Counted from the first letter of the stretch, positions 50,983-61,738 are shown. The stretch is DNA of 64,000 bases from an uncultured Pelagibacteraceae bacterium (GCA_902582155.1 CACHRI010000004.1:32274-96273); one strand, 5' to 3'. Notes: generated by a model not told the origin, from the letters alone. Made by a program: numbers and translations.

Positions 50983-52509
50983 CTAATTTGTTTTAAAACT
51001 TTTAAAGTTAAGTACTTTTAAAAAATAACAAATTAAAAAATACAATAAAGCAATAAATATTACTATAATTAATAAGTATACAACTTTATAACCACTTGAA
51101 TAAATCAAGTTTTTTGCAAAATAATTTAAACACGTGTTTAAAATATAAGATATTACAGAGGTGGCAAATACTATTTTCATAAAATTTCTATAAAAATTAT
51201 AATCGATCTTCAAGAAACCTATTTTTAATAGAATATACAAATAATAAAAAACTCCTATCCAGGTAGATAAAGTTGTGGCAATAGGAATGATTATAAAACC
51301 AAATTGTCCAAAAAATAAAACACTTACGGCAATATTTACAAAAACCACAACTGACGAAACTTTGAAAGGTGTCATGGTATTGTCTCTTGCAAAAAAGAAA
51401 TTTGCAAATATTTTTAAAACTGCGAAAGCTGGAACTCCATAACCAAAATATTTTAGTGCCAAAGATGTTTGCTCAACATCGTTTTCCGTGAAAGACCCAT
51501 AACCAAATAATGCATTAACAATTTCTTCTGAACCTATTATCAAAGCTAAACTAGCTGGCAAAGATAGTAATAAAGATAGTTCGATAGACTTATTTTGAAC
51601 TTTGTATACTTGACTAATTTTTTTATTTTTAATTAATCTACTTAACACAGGTAAAGACACTGTGCTCACAGCAATTCCTGCGATTGCAAGATTAATTTGA
51701 TAAATCCTATCTGCGTAATATAGATAAGAAACTGCTCCAGCCTGGAATGATGCTATTATTGTTCCTACTAAAATACTTATTTGAACAACTCCTGATGAAA
51801 AAATACTAGGTAATAATCTTTTTAAGAAAAATTTTACCTTATTTCTAATTTTTTTCTTTAAAACAAATGAAGGTCGATAATATTTTTTTGCAAAAAAGAT
51901 TAAAAAAATTAATTGTATTAAACCAGATAGTGAAACTCCATAAGATAAATTTAGAGCATAATCTAATTCAAAATAATATGATAAAAATAAAGATAAAATT
52001 AAAATTAAATTTAGAAAAATTGGTGCTGACGCTGCGGCAGCAAATTTATTTTCAGAATTTAATATACCGGCAAAAAAAGATGACAAACTTACAAAAGCCA
52101 AAAATGGGAAAGTCACCCTTGTAAATTCGACCGCTAGATTAAATTTTTCATTATCAATAATAAATCCTGGGGCAATCAAGTAAACTACGTAAGGAGCAAA
52201 AATTTCTACTATAAAAACAATAGTCAAAAGGCCCAAAGTTAATAAAGTTAAAACTTCATCTGCAAATCTTTTGCCTTGATTTTTCCCTTTGATTTTCTCA
52301 GTTGTGTAACTTGGAATGAAAGCTGCATTAAATGTACCTTCGGCAAACAACCTTCTAAATGTATTCGGAAGTCTAAATGCAACAAAAAAGGCATCGGCAT
52401 AAATCGAGGTTCCTAAAAATATAGCAATTAAAATGTCTCTGAAATAACCTAAAACTCGGCTCAACATTGTATAAAAACTAAATACAGTGGTAGAAGATAA
52501 TATATTCAT
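50983..52509 (-). CDS. murJ: Lipid II flippase MurJ
   Basis: Integral membrane transporter moving lipid II to the periplasm, 508 residues with about 14 TM helices. The N-terminus [17 protein letters not shown] and [24 protein letters not shown] are MurJ/MviN signatures, including conserved arginines in the cavity. [28 protein letters not shown] is also characteristic. First gene of murJ-trpS; a 13-base palindrome lies in its promoter region. Confidence 0.95.
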   Translation of the reverse strand: MNILSSTTVFSFYTMLSRVLGYFRDILIAIFLGTSIYADAFFVAFRLPNTFRRLFAEGTFNAAFIPSYTTEKIKGKNQGKRFADEVLTLLTLGLLTIVFIVEIFAPYVVYLIAPGFIIDNEKFNLAVEFTRVTFPFLAFVSLSSFFAGILNSENKFAAAASAPIFLNLILILSLFLSYYFELDYALNLSYGVSLSGLIQLIFLIFFAKKYYRPSFVLKKKIRNKVKFFLKRLLPSIFSSGVVQISILVGTIIASFQAGAVSYLYYADRIYQINLAIAGIAVSTVSLPVLSRLIKNKKISQVYKVQNKSIELSLLLSLPASLALIIGSEEIVNALFGYGSFTENDVEQTSLALKYFGYGVPAFAVLKIFANFFFARDNTMTPFKVSSVVVFVNIAVSVLFFGQFGFIIIPIATTLSTWIGVFYYLYILLKIGFLKIDYNFYRNFMKIVFATSVISYILNTCLNYFAKNLIYSSGYKVVYLLIIVIFIALLYFLICYFLKVLNFKSFKTN

Positions 52510-52522
52510 ATTTAAGACAAAA

Positions 52523-52535
52523 TTATCAGTGATAA
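52523..52535. promoter_or_regulatory. Perfect palindrome TTATCA-G-TGATAA between murJ and maeB
   Basis: A 6-1-6 inverted repeat without mismatch in the 57-base gap between two divergent genes. It overlaps a possible murJ -10 (TGATAAT on the minus strand) and lies about 30 bases before the maeB start. Operator for an unknown regulator, or chance in AT-rich DNA. Confidence 0.3.
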
Positions 52536-52566
52536 ATTCATTTATATATTACATACTCAAAATCCA

Positions 52567-54852
52567 ATGACAAAAAAATCAAAAATTGATCATTATTCAG
52601 ATAAAGAGGCTTTAGATTTTCATATAAGTAATAAGTCTGGCAAAATTGAGGTTAATTCTTCAAAACCACTTATCACAAAAAGAGATTTATCACTTGCTTA
52701 TTCACCAGGTGTAGCGGCCCCAGTTAAAGAGATTTCTAAAGATTCTTCAAAAGCCTATGACTACACTTCAAAAGGAAACCTAGTAGCTGTAATAAGTAAT
52801 GGTTCTGCAATTCTTGGATTAGGAAATTTAGGATCATTAGCATCGAAACCAGTAATGGAAGGAAAAGCTGTATTGTTTAAAAGATTTGCAGATATCGACT
52901 CAATTGATATAGAAATTGATAATCAAAACGCTGATGAAATAATTTCTACTATTAAAAATATATCAGGTACTTTTGGTGGAATAAATCTTGAAGATATTGC
53001 TGCTCCAGATTGTTTTATAATTGAGCAAAAATTAAAAGAAATTTTAGATATTCCGGTATTTCATGACGACCAACATGGCACAGCAATAATTACTACAGCT
53101 GCATTAATAAATGCTTTAGATATTTCAAAAAAGAAAATTGATAAAGTTAAAATAGTTGTAAACGGTGCTGGAGCTTCAGCAATAGCGTGTACCAACCTTT
53201 TTAAAAAGATTGGAGTAAAAAATGAAAATGTAATTATGTGTGATAGGAAAGGAGTAATTTATAAAGGAAGAGATAATGTTGATCAGTTCAAATCTGCTCA
53301 TGCAATCGAAACTAATCTTAGAACACTTGAGGAGGCCATTAAAGGAGCAGATGTTTTTCTTGGTCTTTCGGCTAAGGATGTTGTTAGTAGAAATATGATA
53401 AAGTCTATGGCAAAGAATCCAATTGTATTTGCATGTGCAAATCCTGATCCTGAAATAAAGCCTGAGATAATTAATGAAGTACGAAGTGATGTTATTATTG
53501 CAACAGGAAGATCAGACTATCCAAACCAGGTAAATAATCTAATTGGCTTCCCGTATATTTTTAGGGGTGCATTAGATGTAAGGGCAAAAATTATTAACGA
53601 CGAAATGAAAGTAGCCGCTGCTAATGCAATAGCATTGTTAGCAAGAGAGGATGTACCTGATGAAGTTGTTACTGCATATGGAGGTGAGAGACCAAAATAT
53701 GGAAAAGATTATATTATACCTTCAACATTTGATCCTAGACTTGTGAGAATAATTCCTTCTGCTGTAGCGGAAGCAGCAATTAAAAGTGGTGTAGCTAGAA
53801 AAAAAATTGATAATTTGGAGAGTTATAAAGACCAACTAACTGCCAGACTAGATCCTTCTATGTCCTTAATGCAAGGTATAAATGCAAATGTAAAAAAAAG
53901 TCCAAAAAAAGTTGTTTTTGCTGAGGGTGAAGATGACAATATGCTTAAAGCGGCAATTGAATTTGGAAAAAATAAATTAGGAACACCAATAGTAATTGGA
54001 AACGAAAAAAGAGTTAAAGAAACATTAAACAAAATTGGGCTTGATGAAAATTTCAAAATTCAAATTGTTAATTCTGCTAACAAAGAAATGAGAGAGAAAT
54101 ATACAAAGTATTTATATAAAAAACTTCAAAGAACCGGACAACTCGAGAGAGACGTCGATCGATTAGTAAGAAATGATAGGATTGCCTTTGGTTCTTCTAT
54201 GGTGGCATGCAAAGACGCTGATGCAATGGTAACTGGAAACATAAGACATTACGCTGCTTCAATAGAAAAACTAAAACATGTCTGCGATGCACGGAAAGGC
54301 GAGCCTATATTTGGAATGACAATGATGGTGTTTAAAGGAAGAACTGTCTTAGTTGCAGACACTAACGTTGAAGATTTTCCTTCTTCAGAAAGATTGGTTG
54401 CGATTTCTAAATCTTGTGTGAGGGTTTCGAAACTTTTTGGTTTTGAACCCAAAGTAGCTTTTTTATCACACTCAACTTTTGGCAAACCAATTTCAAGAAA
54501 TACAAAACATGTCAGGGATGCTATAGATATTTTAAAAAATGAAAAAGTGGATTTTGACTTTGATGGAGAGATGCAACCAGATGTGGCGTTAAACCCAATT
54601 TACCAAGATGTTTATCCTTTTTCAAAGATTGTTGGAAGAGCTAACATTTTGATCATGCCTGCACTTCATAGCGCTGCAATCTCAACAAAACTAATGAAAT
54701 CTTTTGGAGGTGCTAAATTAATCGGACCATTACTAATAGGTTTGGATCTGCCAATTGAAGTTGCACCACTAAGATCAAGTACATCAGATATTTTAAATCT
54801 AGCTTCAATTGCTGCTTATTCTGCGGATGTGATTGACTATAAAAAAAACTAA
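52567..54852 (+). CDS. maeB: NADP-dependent malic enzyme with phosphotransacetylase-like domain
   Basis: Oxidatively decarboxylates malate to pyruvate, supplying NADPH. 761 residues, the large MaeB type: malic domain with [14 protein letters not shown] and [19 protein letters not shown](P) domain [15 protein letters not shown], then a C-terminal phosphate-acetyltransferase-like half from about 435 ([28 protein letters not shown]) that is regulatory rather than catalytic in known members. Its 3' end overlaps the convergent BON lipoprotein gene by 4 bases. Confidence 0.95.
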   Translation: MTKKSKIDHYSDKEALDFHISNKSGKIEVNSSKPLITKRDLSLAYSPGVAAPVKEISKDSSKAYDYTSKGNLVAVISNGSAILGLGNLGSLASKPVMEGKAVLFKRFADIDSIDIEIDNQNADEIISTIKNISGTFGGINLEDIAAPDCFIIEQKLKEILDIPVFHDDQHGTAIITTAALINALDISKKKIDKVKIVVNGAGASAIACTNLFKKIGVKNENVIMCDRKGVIYKGRDNVDQFKSAHAIETNLRTLEEAIKGADVFLGLSAKDVVSRNMIKSMAKNPIVFACANPDPEIKPEIINEVRSDVIIATGRSDYPNQVNNLIGFPYIFRGALDVRAKIINDEMKVAAANAIALLAREDVPDEVVTAYGGERPKYGKDYIIPSTFDPRLVRIIPSAVAEAAIKSGVARKKIDNLESYKDQLTARLDPSMSLMQGINANVKKSPKKVVFAEGEDDNMLKAAIEFGKNKLGTPIVIGNEKRVKETLNKIGLDENFKIQIVNSANKEMREKYTKYLYKKLQRTGQLERDVDRLVRNDRIAFGSSMVACKDADAMVTGNIRHYAASIEKLKHVCDARKGEPIFGMTMMVFKGRTVLVADTNVEDFPSSERLVAISKSCVRVSKLFGFEPKVAFLSHSTFGKPISRNTKHVRDAIDILKNEKVDFDFDGEMQPDVALNPIYQDVYPFSKIVGRANILIMPALHSAAISTKLMKSFGGAKLIGPLLIGLDLPIEVAPLRSSTSDILNLASIAAYSADVIDYKKN

Positions 54853-55430
54853 AGCTTATTTCTACTTAGCTCTGATGCTAAGTATATTGATGGTATAATC
54901 TTTTCAACGTCATAGATTTTATTTGCCTCAGCCATTACTTCCTTTTTTTCTTCTACATCCATGGCGATACCAAATATGTATATTTTTTTATTTATTGTTT
55001 CCAATGTATAATTTCTTGATTTTGTTTTTTTATTCAAGATTAAGGCTGTGCGCAACTGGCTCGTTATAAGAATATCTTTTGCAGTGCTTTTAAAATTTGA
55101 ATTCCCTTTAATTGTAATTGCATTTTTGACTTCTCTAACACCTTTTGTTTCCCATGCTAGTTTTGTTATTTTTATTTTTTCTTCTGGCTCGTCCACTTTT
55201 CCGGCAAGAAAAATTCTGCCATCTAAAACTTCAACCTGAATATTTATAAAATATTTTTTTTCACTCAGCGATAATCTTGCAACTAAATTTTTTTGCATAA
55301 TTGTATCATCAATTTGCATGCCAATTGTTCTTGGATCAAATGTAACATCTACACCAGCACCAAATCTTGTTGCGGGCGAACAACTGAGCAGTAGTAGAAT
55401 AATAAATGTATTTAATAAATAAATTCTCAT
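54849..55430 (-). CDS. BON-domain lipoprotein
   Basis: 193 residues with a lipoprotein signal (IILLLLSC, lipobox cysteine about 17) and two BON repeats: NIQVEVLDGRIFLAGKVDEPEEKIKI with TKGVREVKNAI, then YTLETINKKIYIFGIAMDVEEKKEVM. Similar to DolP/YraP and OsmY, outer-membrane proteins for envelope integrity. It follows rsmI with a 4-base overlap; in E. coli yraP also lies near rsmI and lpoA, so the neighbourhood is conserved. Confidence 0.85.
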   Translation of the reverse strand: MRIYLLNTFIILLLLSCSPATRFGAGVDVTFDPRTIGMQIDDTIMQKNLVARLSLSEKKYFINIQVEVLDGRIFLAGKVDEPEEKIKITKLAWETKGVREVKNAITIKGNSNFKSTAKDILITSQLRTALILNKKTKSRNYTLETINKKIYIFGIAMDVEEKKEVMAEANKIYDVEKIIPSIYLASELSRNKL

Positions 55431-56257
55431 TTTTTATTTTTTAAACAAATATCATATACAATTTTTTTTGATATATTTTCTTTTGTCGATACCAATTCAA
55501 CAACATCTTTAACAGTATAACTTTTCATATATTTTGTAACTTGATTTTCAATTTTACTCATATTTATTGTTGGTAACTTATCAATTTTTCTTTTTGAAAT
55601 AACGACTGTTAACTCACCTTTTAATGTTTTTTTAAAAAGAGAAATATTATCTAAACTATCTCTGTAATATGTCTCATATTTTTTAGTCATTTCTCTAGCA
55701 ATAAAAATATTTCTATCTATTAATAGTTTTTTAAATGCTTTTAGATAAAAATTTATTCTGATAGCAGGTATAAAAAAAACCAAAGAGTAGTTTTCTAAAT
55801 TAAGTTTTTTTAAAGTAGAATAAAGCTCATTTTCATTTTTTGGTAAAAATCCATAAAATAGGAATTGTCCATCAAAACCAGATAAGCTAACTGCAGAGGT
55901 AACAGCGGACGGACCAGGGATAGTAAAAATATTATGACCCTTTTTAGCACATTCATTAATAAGTATATTTCCTGGGTCTGACAAAACAGGTGTGCCAGCA
56001 TCGGAAATTAAAGACAAAATTTTGCCCTCATTTAAATATTGTATAATTTTATTTACAGATTTTTTCTCGTTAAACTTATGGTATGAAATTAGATTATTTT
56101 TTATGTTTAAATTATTTAAAAGTTTAATAGAATGTCGTGTATCCTCGCAAAGGATAAAATCTGATTTTTTTAAAACTTCAACTGCTCTAAATGTAATATC
56201 TTTTAGGTTTCCAATGGGAGTAGAAACAATATACAGGCCTTTGATTAAATTTTTCAT
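55427..56257 (-). CDS. rsmI: 16S rRNA (cytidine1402-2'-O)-methyltransferase
   Basis: 276 residues. TPIGNLKDITFRAVEVLK, CEDTRHSIKLLN, SDAGTPVLSDPG and IPGPSAVTSAVSLSGF are the SAM-binding tetrapyrrole-methylase-type blocks of RsmI. The C-terminal helical domain is lysine-rich. Its 5' end overlaps the divergent LppC-like gene. Partner RsmH is not in the window. Confidence 0.95.
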   Translation of the reverse strand: MKNLIKGLYIVSTPIGNLKDITFRAVEVLKKSDFILCEDTRHSIKLLNNLNIKNNLISYHKFNEKKSVNKIIQYLNEGKILSLISDAGTPVLSDPGNILINECAKKGHNIFTIPGPSAVTSAVSLSGFDGQFLFYGFLPKNENELYSTLKKLNLENYSLVFFIPAIRINFYLKAFKKLLIDRNIFIAREMTKKYETYYRDSLDNISLFKKTLKGELTVVISKRKIDKLPTINMSKIENQVTKYMKSYTVKDVVELVSTKENISKKIVYDICLKNKK

Positions 56258-57413
56258 AAGTTTTTTTAAAAAATTATTATTTATTTATATATTATTATTT
56301 ACAAATTTTAACTCTTTTGCGGATGAAAGCCAGAGATCGTTGCGAATAGGTTTATTGGCTCCTTTTTCTGGTGAATACAAAGATATTGGTCAATCTATAA
56401 TGCTCTCTCTTCAACTAGCGTTAAAAGAAATTGGCGACGACAATGTAAAGATATTTCCTAGAGACACAGGCTTTAATAATGAAAATAAACTAGTTAGTTC
56501 TATTGAATCTTTACAAAAAGAAAATGTCAGGATTGTAATTGGACCGATAAACTTTGAAGATTTTAATGTGGTTAAAAGTTATAAAGATATGATATTTATC
56601 TCTCCTTCTAATACTGACCCAAACGTACAAAATAATATATTGAGTGTTGGGGTTAGCCTTGAGTCTCAAATTAAATCCATCGAAGAATTTATAAAAAAAA
56701 ATAACAGAAAAAAAACAATTATAATGTATCCTAAAAACGAATACACAAAATTAATAGACTCTAAAATTAATAATATGAATTTAGAAAAGAAAAAAATATT
56801 TAAATATGATCCAGACCCAAAGGTGTTGACAGGTGACATAGAGAAGTTAACAAATTACAAGCAAAGAAAAAGAAATCTTATTTCAAGAGTCAAAATGCTG
56901 GAGGAAAAAGAGGACGAAGCATCTAAAATTGAACTTAAGAGATTAGAACAAAAATATACCATAGGTAAAGTAAACTTTGACTCAGTTATTATCATTGATT
57001 TTGGTAATAGTTTGAAAAGTGTATTAACCTCTCTGGTCTACTCAGACGTTAATCAAGATGATGTCATTATAATTACTGTAAATCAATGGTTTGATAAAAG
57101 TATTTTTTTAGAAAATTCAATAAAAAATTTGTACTATCCATCTGTGAATATCAAAAACTTTGAGAAATATACAAATAAGTATTCAAAAGCTTTTGGTTTA
57201 CAGCCAAGTGAGATTACAATTCTTACATACGATGCTTTGGGCCTGATTTATTATATTTGGAATAAAAAAAATTACAAAATTACTTCAGTGAAAGATTTTA
57301 CAATTAAAGACAAAATTAAAGGAAAGATTGGGACCTTCAATTTTGAAAATGGAAAACTTATACAAGAATTAAATATGTATAAAGTATCAGATAACAAATT
57401 TATAAAATTTTAA
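56214..57413 (+). CDS. LppC/LpoA-like periplasmic protein (penicillin-binding-protein activator family)
   Basis: About 399 residues with a periplasmic-binding-protein fold (LRIGLLAPFSGEYKDIGQSIMLSLQLA; VIGPINFEDFN). In Proteobacteria this neighbour of rsmI is LpoA, an outer-membrane activator of PBP1A. Here a signal peptide ends FTNFNSFA-DE without a lipobox cysteine, so it is likely soluble. Start: ATG 56214 or TTG 56241 (the latter gives a tidier signal peptide); the track start is antisense to rsmI. The E. coli N-terminal TPR domain is missing. Confidence 0.75.
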   Translation: MGVETIYRPLIKFFISFFKKLLFIYILLFTNFNSFADESQRSLRIGLLAPFSGEYKDIGQSIMLSLQLALKEIGDDNVKIFPRDTGFNNENKLVSSIESLQKENVRIVIGPINFEDFNVVKSYKDMIFISPSNTDPNVQNNILSVGVSLESQIKSIEEFIKKNNRKKTIIMYPKNEYTKLIDSKINNMNLEKKKIFKYDPDPKVLTGDIEKLTNYKQRKRNLISRVKMLEEKEDEASKIELKRLEQKYTIGKVNFDSVIIIDFGNSLKSVLTSLVYSDVNQDDVIIITVNQWFDKSIFLENSIKNLYYPSVNIKNFEKYTNKYSKAFGLQPSEITILTYDALGLIYYIWNKKNYKITSVKDFTIKDKIKGKIGTFNFENGKLIQELNMYKVSDNKFIKF

Positions 57414-57986
57414 TTTTTTTTTAAGTTTTTTAAAAGCTATGCTTCTATGATCAATTTTCAATTTTCTTCTTTTTTGCATCTGTCCAAAAGTAATTTTAGA
57501 TTTGTTAGGTAGGAAAATTGAATCATAACCAAATCCATTTGTTCCAATAATTTTTTTTGATATTTTCCCATTTATAATCCCTATTGAAGTCAAAATCTTT
57601 TTGTTACTAAGTTTAATAGATAAGCTACAAAAAAATTTTGCTCTTCTATCTTTTTTATATTTAATTTGTTCTAATATACTTTGCATGGCTTTTTTAAAAC
57701 CACCTCTTTGTTTAGCAAATCGTGCTGAGTAAATTCCTGGTTGATTTTTCAAAGCTTTTACTTCAAGACCTGAGTCATCTGATATTGAGATAATTTTTGA
57801 CTTTTTAAAAAAATAATTTGCTTTTAATTCTGAATTTGACTTAAATGATCTGCCAGTTTCTTTTGGTGCCTTGATATTTAAACTATCTGGTGAAATCTTC
57901 CTAAATTTTTTACTTACTAATTTGCTTATTTCTTTAAATTTTCCTTTATTGTGAGTACCTATTAAAATTTGAAGTTTTTTTTTCAT
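57387..57986 (-). CDS. rdgB: XTP/dITP diphosphatase (Ham1/RdgB)
   Basis: House-cleaning enzyme hydrolysing non-canonical purine nucleotides. 199 residues; N-terminal GTHNKGKFKEI (the T/SxxNxxK nucleotide loop), SDDSGLEVKALKNQPGIYSARFA, and GFGYDSIFLPN with KLKIDHRSIAFKKL. Divergent from grpE by 44 bases; overlaps the LppC-like gene tail by 27 bases. rph and hrcA, frequent neighbours, are absent. Confidence 0.95.
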   Translation of the reverse strand: MKKKLQILIGTHNKGKFKEISKLVSKKFRKISPDSLNIKAPKETGRSFKSNSELKANYFFKKSKIISISDDSGLEVKALKNQPGIYSARFAKQRGGFKKAMQSILEQIKYKKDRRAKFFCSLSIKLSNKKILTSIGIINGKISKKIIGTNGFGYDSIFLPNKSKITFGQMQKRRKLKIDHRSIAFKKLKKKLKFYKFVI

Positions 57987-58030
57987 TATGGGCTAGTAAT
58001 TCAATTTTTTGTTATTATATAGCATTTTAT

Positions 58031-58594
58031 ATGAGTAAATCTAACAAAGACAAAAATATAAATAAAGAAGATAATGAAATTGGTAAAGAAGAGTCAAAAA
58101 AAGAAGAACTTACGATTGAAGAAAAATTAAAAGTATCTGAGGAAAAACTACTTAGATCATTGGCAGACTCTGAAAATCAAAGGAGAAGATTTGAAAAGGA
58201 AATTAAGGATGCCTTTGATTTTGGAGGATTTAATTTTGCTAAAGAAATGCTGACTTTGATTGATAATCTTCAAAGAGCAAAAAAATCTATACAAGAAGAC
58301 GAGTCATTAAAAAAAAGTGAAGATTTTGAAAAATTTCTTAAAAATATTGAAATTATAGAAAAAGATTTACTTTCTGTTTTTAATAAAAATAAAATTACTA
58401 AAATAAATTGTATAAATGAAAAATTTGATCCAAATTTTCATCAAGCCATGATTGAAGTTGAAAATGAAAAAGTGGAACAAGGTACCATTGTCCAAGAAAT
58501 TCAATCAGGTTTTATGTTCGGTGATAGATTGCTAAGACCCTCTTATGTAGGAATATCAAAGAAAAAAGTCGAAAAAAGTGAAGAAAATAAATGA
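58031..58594 (+). CDS. grpE: Nucleotide exchange factor GrpE
   Basis: DnaK co-chaperone, 187 residues. Charged coiled coil at about 25-80 (EEKLLRSLADSENQRRRFEKE), then KEMLTLIDNLQRA, and the C-terminal beta domain NEKFDPNFHQAMIEV and FMFGDRLLRPSYVGIS. Separated from dnaK by 58 bases containing a sigma-32-like promoter. hrcA does not precede it, and no CIRCE repeat is seen. Confidence 0.96.
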   Translation: MSKSNKDKNINKEDNEIGKEESKKEELTIEEKLKVSEEKLLRSLADSENQRRRFEKEIKDAFDFGGFNFAKEMLTLIDNLQRAKKSIQEDESLKKSEDFEKFLKNIEIIEKDLLSVFNKNKITKINCINEKFDPNFHQAMIEVENEKVEQGTIVQEIQSGFMFGDRLLRPSYVGISKKKVEKSEENK

Positions 58595-58603
58595 AAATCA
58601 TAC

Positions 58604-58632
58604 CTTGTAACAGAATATTTAGACCCCATATA
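58604..58632 (+). promoter_or_regulatory. dnaK: Sigma-32-type heat-shock promoter of dnaK
   Basis: CTTGTAA (58604-58610), a 13-base spacer and CCCCATATA (58624-58632) match the RpoH consensus CTTGAAA-N(11-15)-CCCCATnT closely. The GC-rich CCCC stands out in this AT-rich DNA. Transcription would begin about 14 bases before the dnaK ATG, which has AAGGA as ribosome binding site. Confidence 0.75.
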
Positions 58633-58652
58633 CATTGTAAACAAAGGATAAT

Positions 58653-60581
58653 ATGAGCAGAGTAATAGGAATAGATTTAGGTACTACAAATTCTTGTGTG
58701 GCAATCATGGATGGTACGCAAGCCAAAGTATTGGAAAATACTGAGGGCGCAAGAACCACGCCGTCTGTTGTAGCCTTTTTAGAAAAAGAGGAAAAACTAG
58801 TCGGTCAACCAGCAAAGAGACAAGCTGTTACGAATCCAGAGGATACAATTTTTGCTGTTAAAAGACTTATAGGAAGAAAATTTGATGGTCCATCAGTTCA
58901 AAAAGATCTTTCAAAAGTACCATATAAAATTATAAAATCAGAAAACGGTGATGCCTGGGTGGAGGGTAAAGGAAAGAAATACTCACCATCTCAAATCTCG
59001 GCGTTTATACTTCAGAAAATGAAAGAAACTGCCGAAAAATATTTAGGACAGGCAGTGACAAAAGCTGTAATAACGGTGCCAGCTTATTTTAACGACTCTC
59101 AGAGACAAGCAACTAAAGATGCCGGAAAAATTGCAGGACTAGAAGTTTTAAGAATTATAAATGAGCCAACAGCTGCATCACTAGCATATGGCTTAGATAA
59201 AAAGGGTGGAAAAAAAATTGCTGTTTACGATTTAGGTGGTGGAACATTCGATATTTCAATATTAGAAATTGGCGATGGTGTATTTGAGGTTAAATCGACA
59301 AACGGAGATACTTTTCTTGGTGGAGAAGATTTTGACGACACAATTGTAGAATACTTAGCAAATGAATTTAAAAAAGATAACTCTATTGACTTAAAGTCTG
59401 ATAAACTTGCATTACAAAGGCTAAAAGAAGCCGCAGAAAAAGCAAAAATTGAACTTTCATCTGCGACGCAAACTGAAATAAATCTTCCATTTATTACAGC
59501 TGACAAGACAGGTCCAAAGCATTTAAATTTAAAGTTTACTAGAGCTAAGCTTGAAGCACTAGTGCAAAGTTTAATTGAAAGAACACTAAGTCCTTGTAAG
59601 ACAGCATTAAAAGATTCTGGTTTTTCCGCTGCAGAGATAAATGAAGTAGTTTTAGTTGGCGGCATGACAAGAATGCCTAAAATAATTGAAACTGTGAAAA
59701 ACTTTTTTGGCAAAGAGCCAAATAAAAGTGTTAACCCAGATGAAGTTGTTGCTATGGGAGCAGCAATTCAAGCTGGAGTTCTTCAAGGTGATGTTAAAGA
59801 TGTATTATTGTTAGATGTTACGCCTCTTTCATTAGGTATAGAAACTTTAGGTGGTGTTTCTACCAAACTAATAGATAAAAATACAACCATACCAACGAAG
59901 AAAAGCCAGGTATTCTCTACTGCTGAAGATAACCAGCCTGCAGTTTCAATCAGAGTTTTACAAGGTGAGAGAGAAATGGCTGCAGATAATAAACTATTAG
60001 GAAATTTTGAGCTAGTTGGTATACCGCCAGCCCCAAGAGGAACTCCGCAAATAGAAGTGACATTTGATATTGACGCAAATGGTATTGTTAGTGTTTCAGC
60101 GAAAGATAAAGGTACCGGTAAAGAACAAAAGATTCAAATACAAGCTTCTGGAGGATTATCTGACGATGAAATAAATAAAATGGTAAAAGATGCAGAAGCA
60201 AACAAAGAAGCTGATAAAAAGAAAAGAGATGCTGTTGACGCAAGAAATCAGGCAGACAGTATAGTTTTCTCTACCGAGAAGAGTTTAAAAGAACATGGAG
60301 ACAAAATTTCAGCTGAAGAAAAAAAAGCTATAGAAGCAGGAATATCCGATCTAAAAGAGTCTTTAAAAGGAACAGATACTGAAGATATTAAGAAAAAAAC
60401 ACAAAATCTTGTACAAGCTTCGATGAAGCTTGGTGAAGCGGTATACAAGAGCCAACAGAAAGACCAAAATAATAAAAACGACAAAAATGATAAGGGGCCT
60501 AAGGATAAAGGTGGAGACAAAGAAAACGTTGTTGACGCTGATTTTGAGGAAGTAAAAGAAGATAAGGAAAAAAGCGCCTAA
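58653..60581 (+). CDS. dnaK: Molecular chaperone DnaK (Hsp70)
   Basis: 642 residues. ATPase: [65 protein letters not shown]. Substrate domain from about 390 ([14 protein letters not shown]), and a low-complexity K/D/N tail ending [17 protein letters not shown], the usual DnaK end. Downstream of grpE with its own heat-shock promoter and 23 bases before dnaJ. Confidence 0.98.
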   Translation: MSRVIGIDLGTTNSCVAIMDGTQAKVLENTEGARTTPSVVAFLEKEEKLVGQPAKRQAVTNPEDTIFAVKRLIGRKFDGPSVQKDLSKVPYKIIKSENGDAWVEGKGKKYSPSQISAFILQKMKETAEKYLGQAVTKAVITVPAYFNDSQRQATKDAGKIAGLEVLRIINEPTAASLAYGLDKKGGKKIAVYDLGGGTFDISILEIGDGVFEVKSTNGDTFLGGEDFDDTIVEYLANEFKKDNSIDLKSDKLALQRLKEAAEKAKIELSSATQTEINLPFITADKTGPKHLNLKFTRAKLEALVQSLIERTLSPCKTALKDSGFSAAEINEVVLVGGMTRMPKIIETVKNFFGKEPNKSVNPDEVVAMGAAIQAGVLQGDVKDVLLLDVTPLSLGIETLGGVSTKLIDKNTTIPTKKSQVFSTAEDNQPAVSIRVLQGEREMAADNKLLGNFELVGIPPAPRGTPQIEVTFDIDANGIVSVSAKDKGTGKEQKIQIQASGGLSDDEINKMVKDAEANKEADKKKRDAVDARNQADSIVFSTEKSLKEHGDKISAEEKKAIEAGISDLKESLKGTDTEDIKKKTQNLVQASMKLGEAVYKSQQKDQNNKNDKNDKGPKDKGGDKENVVDADFEEVKEDKEKSA

Positions 60582-60604
60582 GATAAAAAAAGGAGCAATT
60601 TCTT

Positions 60605-61732
60605 GTGGGAAAAAGAGATTATTATGAAATCTTAGGTGTATCTAAATCCGCATCCAAGGATGAAATAAAAAAAGCCTATCGTAAACTAGCACTAAAATAC
60701 CATCCCGATAAAACAAAAGGCGACAAAACTTCTGAAGATAAATTTAAAGAAGCAAGTGAGGCATATCATGTTCTTTCTGATGACAAAAGAAAAACAAATT
60801 ATGATCAATTCGGTCATGCAGCATTTGAAAGTGGTGGTGGACAGGGATTTGGTAATTTTGATTTTGGCTCATCGTTTTCGGATATATTTGAGGACTTTTT
60901 TGGAGATGATGTTTTTGGAGGTGGAAGAAGGTCAGGAAGAAGAGCCTCTAATAGAGGAAATGATTTAAGATATGATGTTTCAATTGCTTTAGAAGAAGCC
61001 TACTCGGGTCTAAATAAAAAAGTAAATTACACTACGTACAAAAAATGTTCTAGATGCACAGGACAAGGTTCTGAACCTGGCTCGAAACCAATAACATGTA
61101 ATTACTGTAATGGGAGAGGTAAGGTTAGATCAAATCAAGGTTTTTTTACAATTCAACAAACCTGCCCTGAATGTAGTGGCTATGGAGAAACAATAGGTAA
61201 TCCTTGTAAACAATGTAGAGGTAATGGAAAAACACAATCGAAAGAAAATGTATCAGTAAAAATTCCTAAGGGTGTTGACGATGGTACAAGAATTAGAGTA
61301 ACAGGAAAAGGAGAGGCTGGTAGCAAAGGTGGTTCTACTGGAGACTTATATTTATTTATATCTATAGATAATCATAGTATTTTTAAAAGATCTGATGAAC
61401 ATTTATATTTTGAATTGCCCATAACATTTACCGATGCTGCGCTTGGGACATCTGTTGAGGTGCCATCAATAGACGGCGGTAGGACTAAGATAAAAATTCC
61501 ACCTGGAACACAACATGGTAAACAATTAAGACTTAGAGGTAAAGGAATGCCATTGCTTAGAGGAAGTGGTTATGGAGACTTATACATAAAGATTATTACT
61601 GAAGTTCCATCAAGTTTAAATTTGAAACAAAAGGAACTTTTAGAAGAATTCAGAAAAATTGAGTCTGAAAAATCTAGTCCAATTATTAAAAACTTTTTTG
61701 AAAAAGCAAAAAAATTCTGGAAAAATTCTTAA
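60605..61732 (+). CDS. dnaJ: Chaperone protein DnaJ (Hsp40)
   Basis: 375 residues, GTG start, with AAGGAG about 10 bases upstream. J domain with HPD (KYHPDKTKGD), G/F-rich linker (SGGGQGFGNFDFG), four CxxCxGxG zinc repeats (CSRCTGQGS, CNYCNGRGK, CPECSGYGE, CKQCRGNGK), and C-terminal peptide-binding domains (LRLRGKGMPLLRGSGYGDLYI). Canonical class A DnaJ. Followed after 6 bases by a small membrane-protein gene. Confidence 0.97.
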   Translation: MGKRDYYEILGVSKSASKDEIKKAYRKLALKYHPDKTKGDKTSEDKFKEASEAYHVLSDDKRKTNYDQFGHAAFESGGGQGFGNFDFGSSFSDIFEDFFGDDVFGGGRRSGRRASNRGNDLRYDVSIALEEAYSGLNKKVNYTTYKKCSRCTGQGSEPGSKPITCNYCNGRGKVRSNQGFFTIQQTCPECSGYGETIGNPCKQCRGNGKTQSKENVSVKIPKGVDDGTRIRVTGKGEAGSKGGSTGDLYLFISIDNHSIFKRSDEHLYFELPITFTDAALGTSVEVPSIDGGRTKIKIPPGTQHGKQLRLRGKGMPLLRGSGYGDLYIKIITEVPSSLNLKQKELLEEFRKIESEKSSPIIKNFFEKAKKFWKNS

Positions 61733-61738
61733 TTAAAG

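Noticed and set aside
57987-58030. CIRCE or heat-shock promoter before grpE
   Set aside because: No TTAGCACTC-N9-GAGTGCTAA and no CCCCAT element; only generic A/T boxes.
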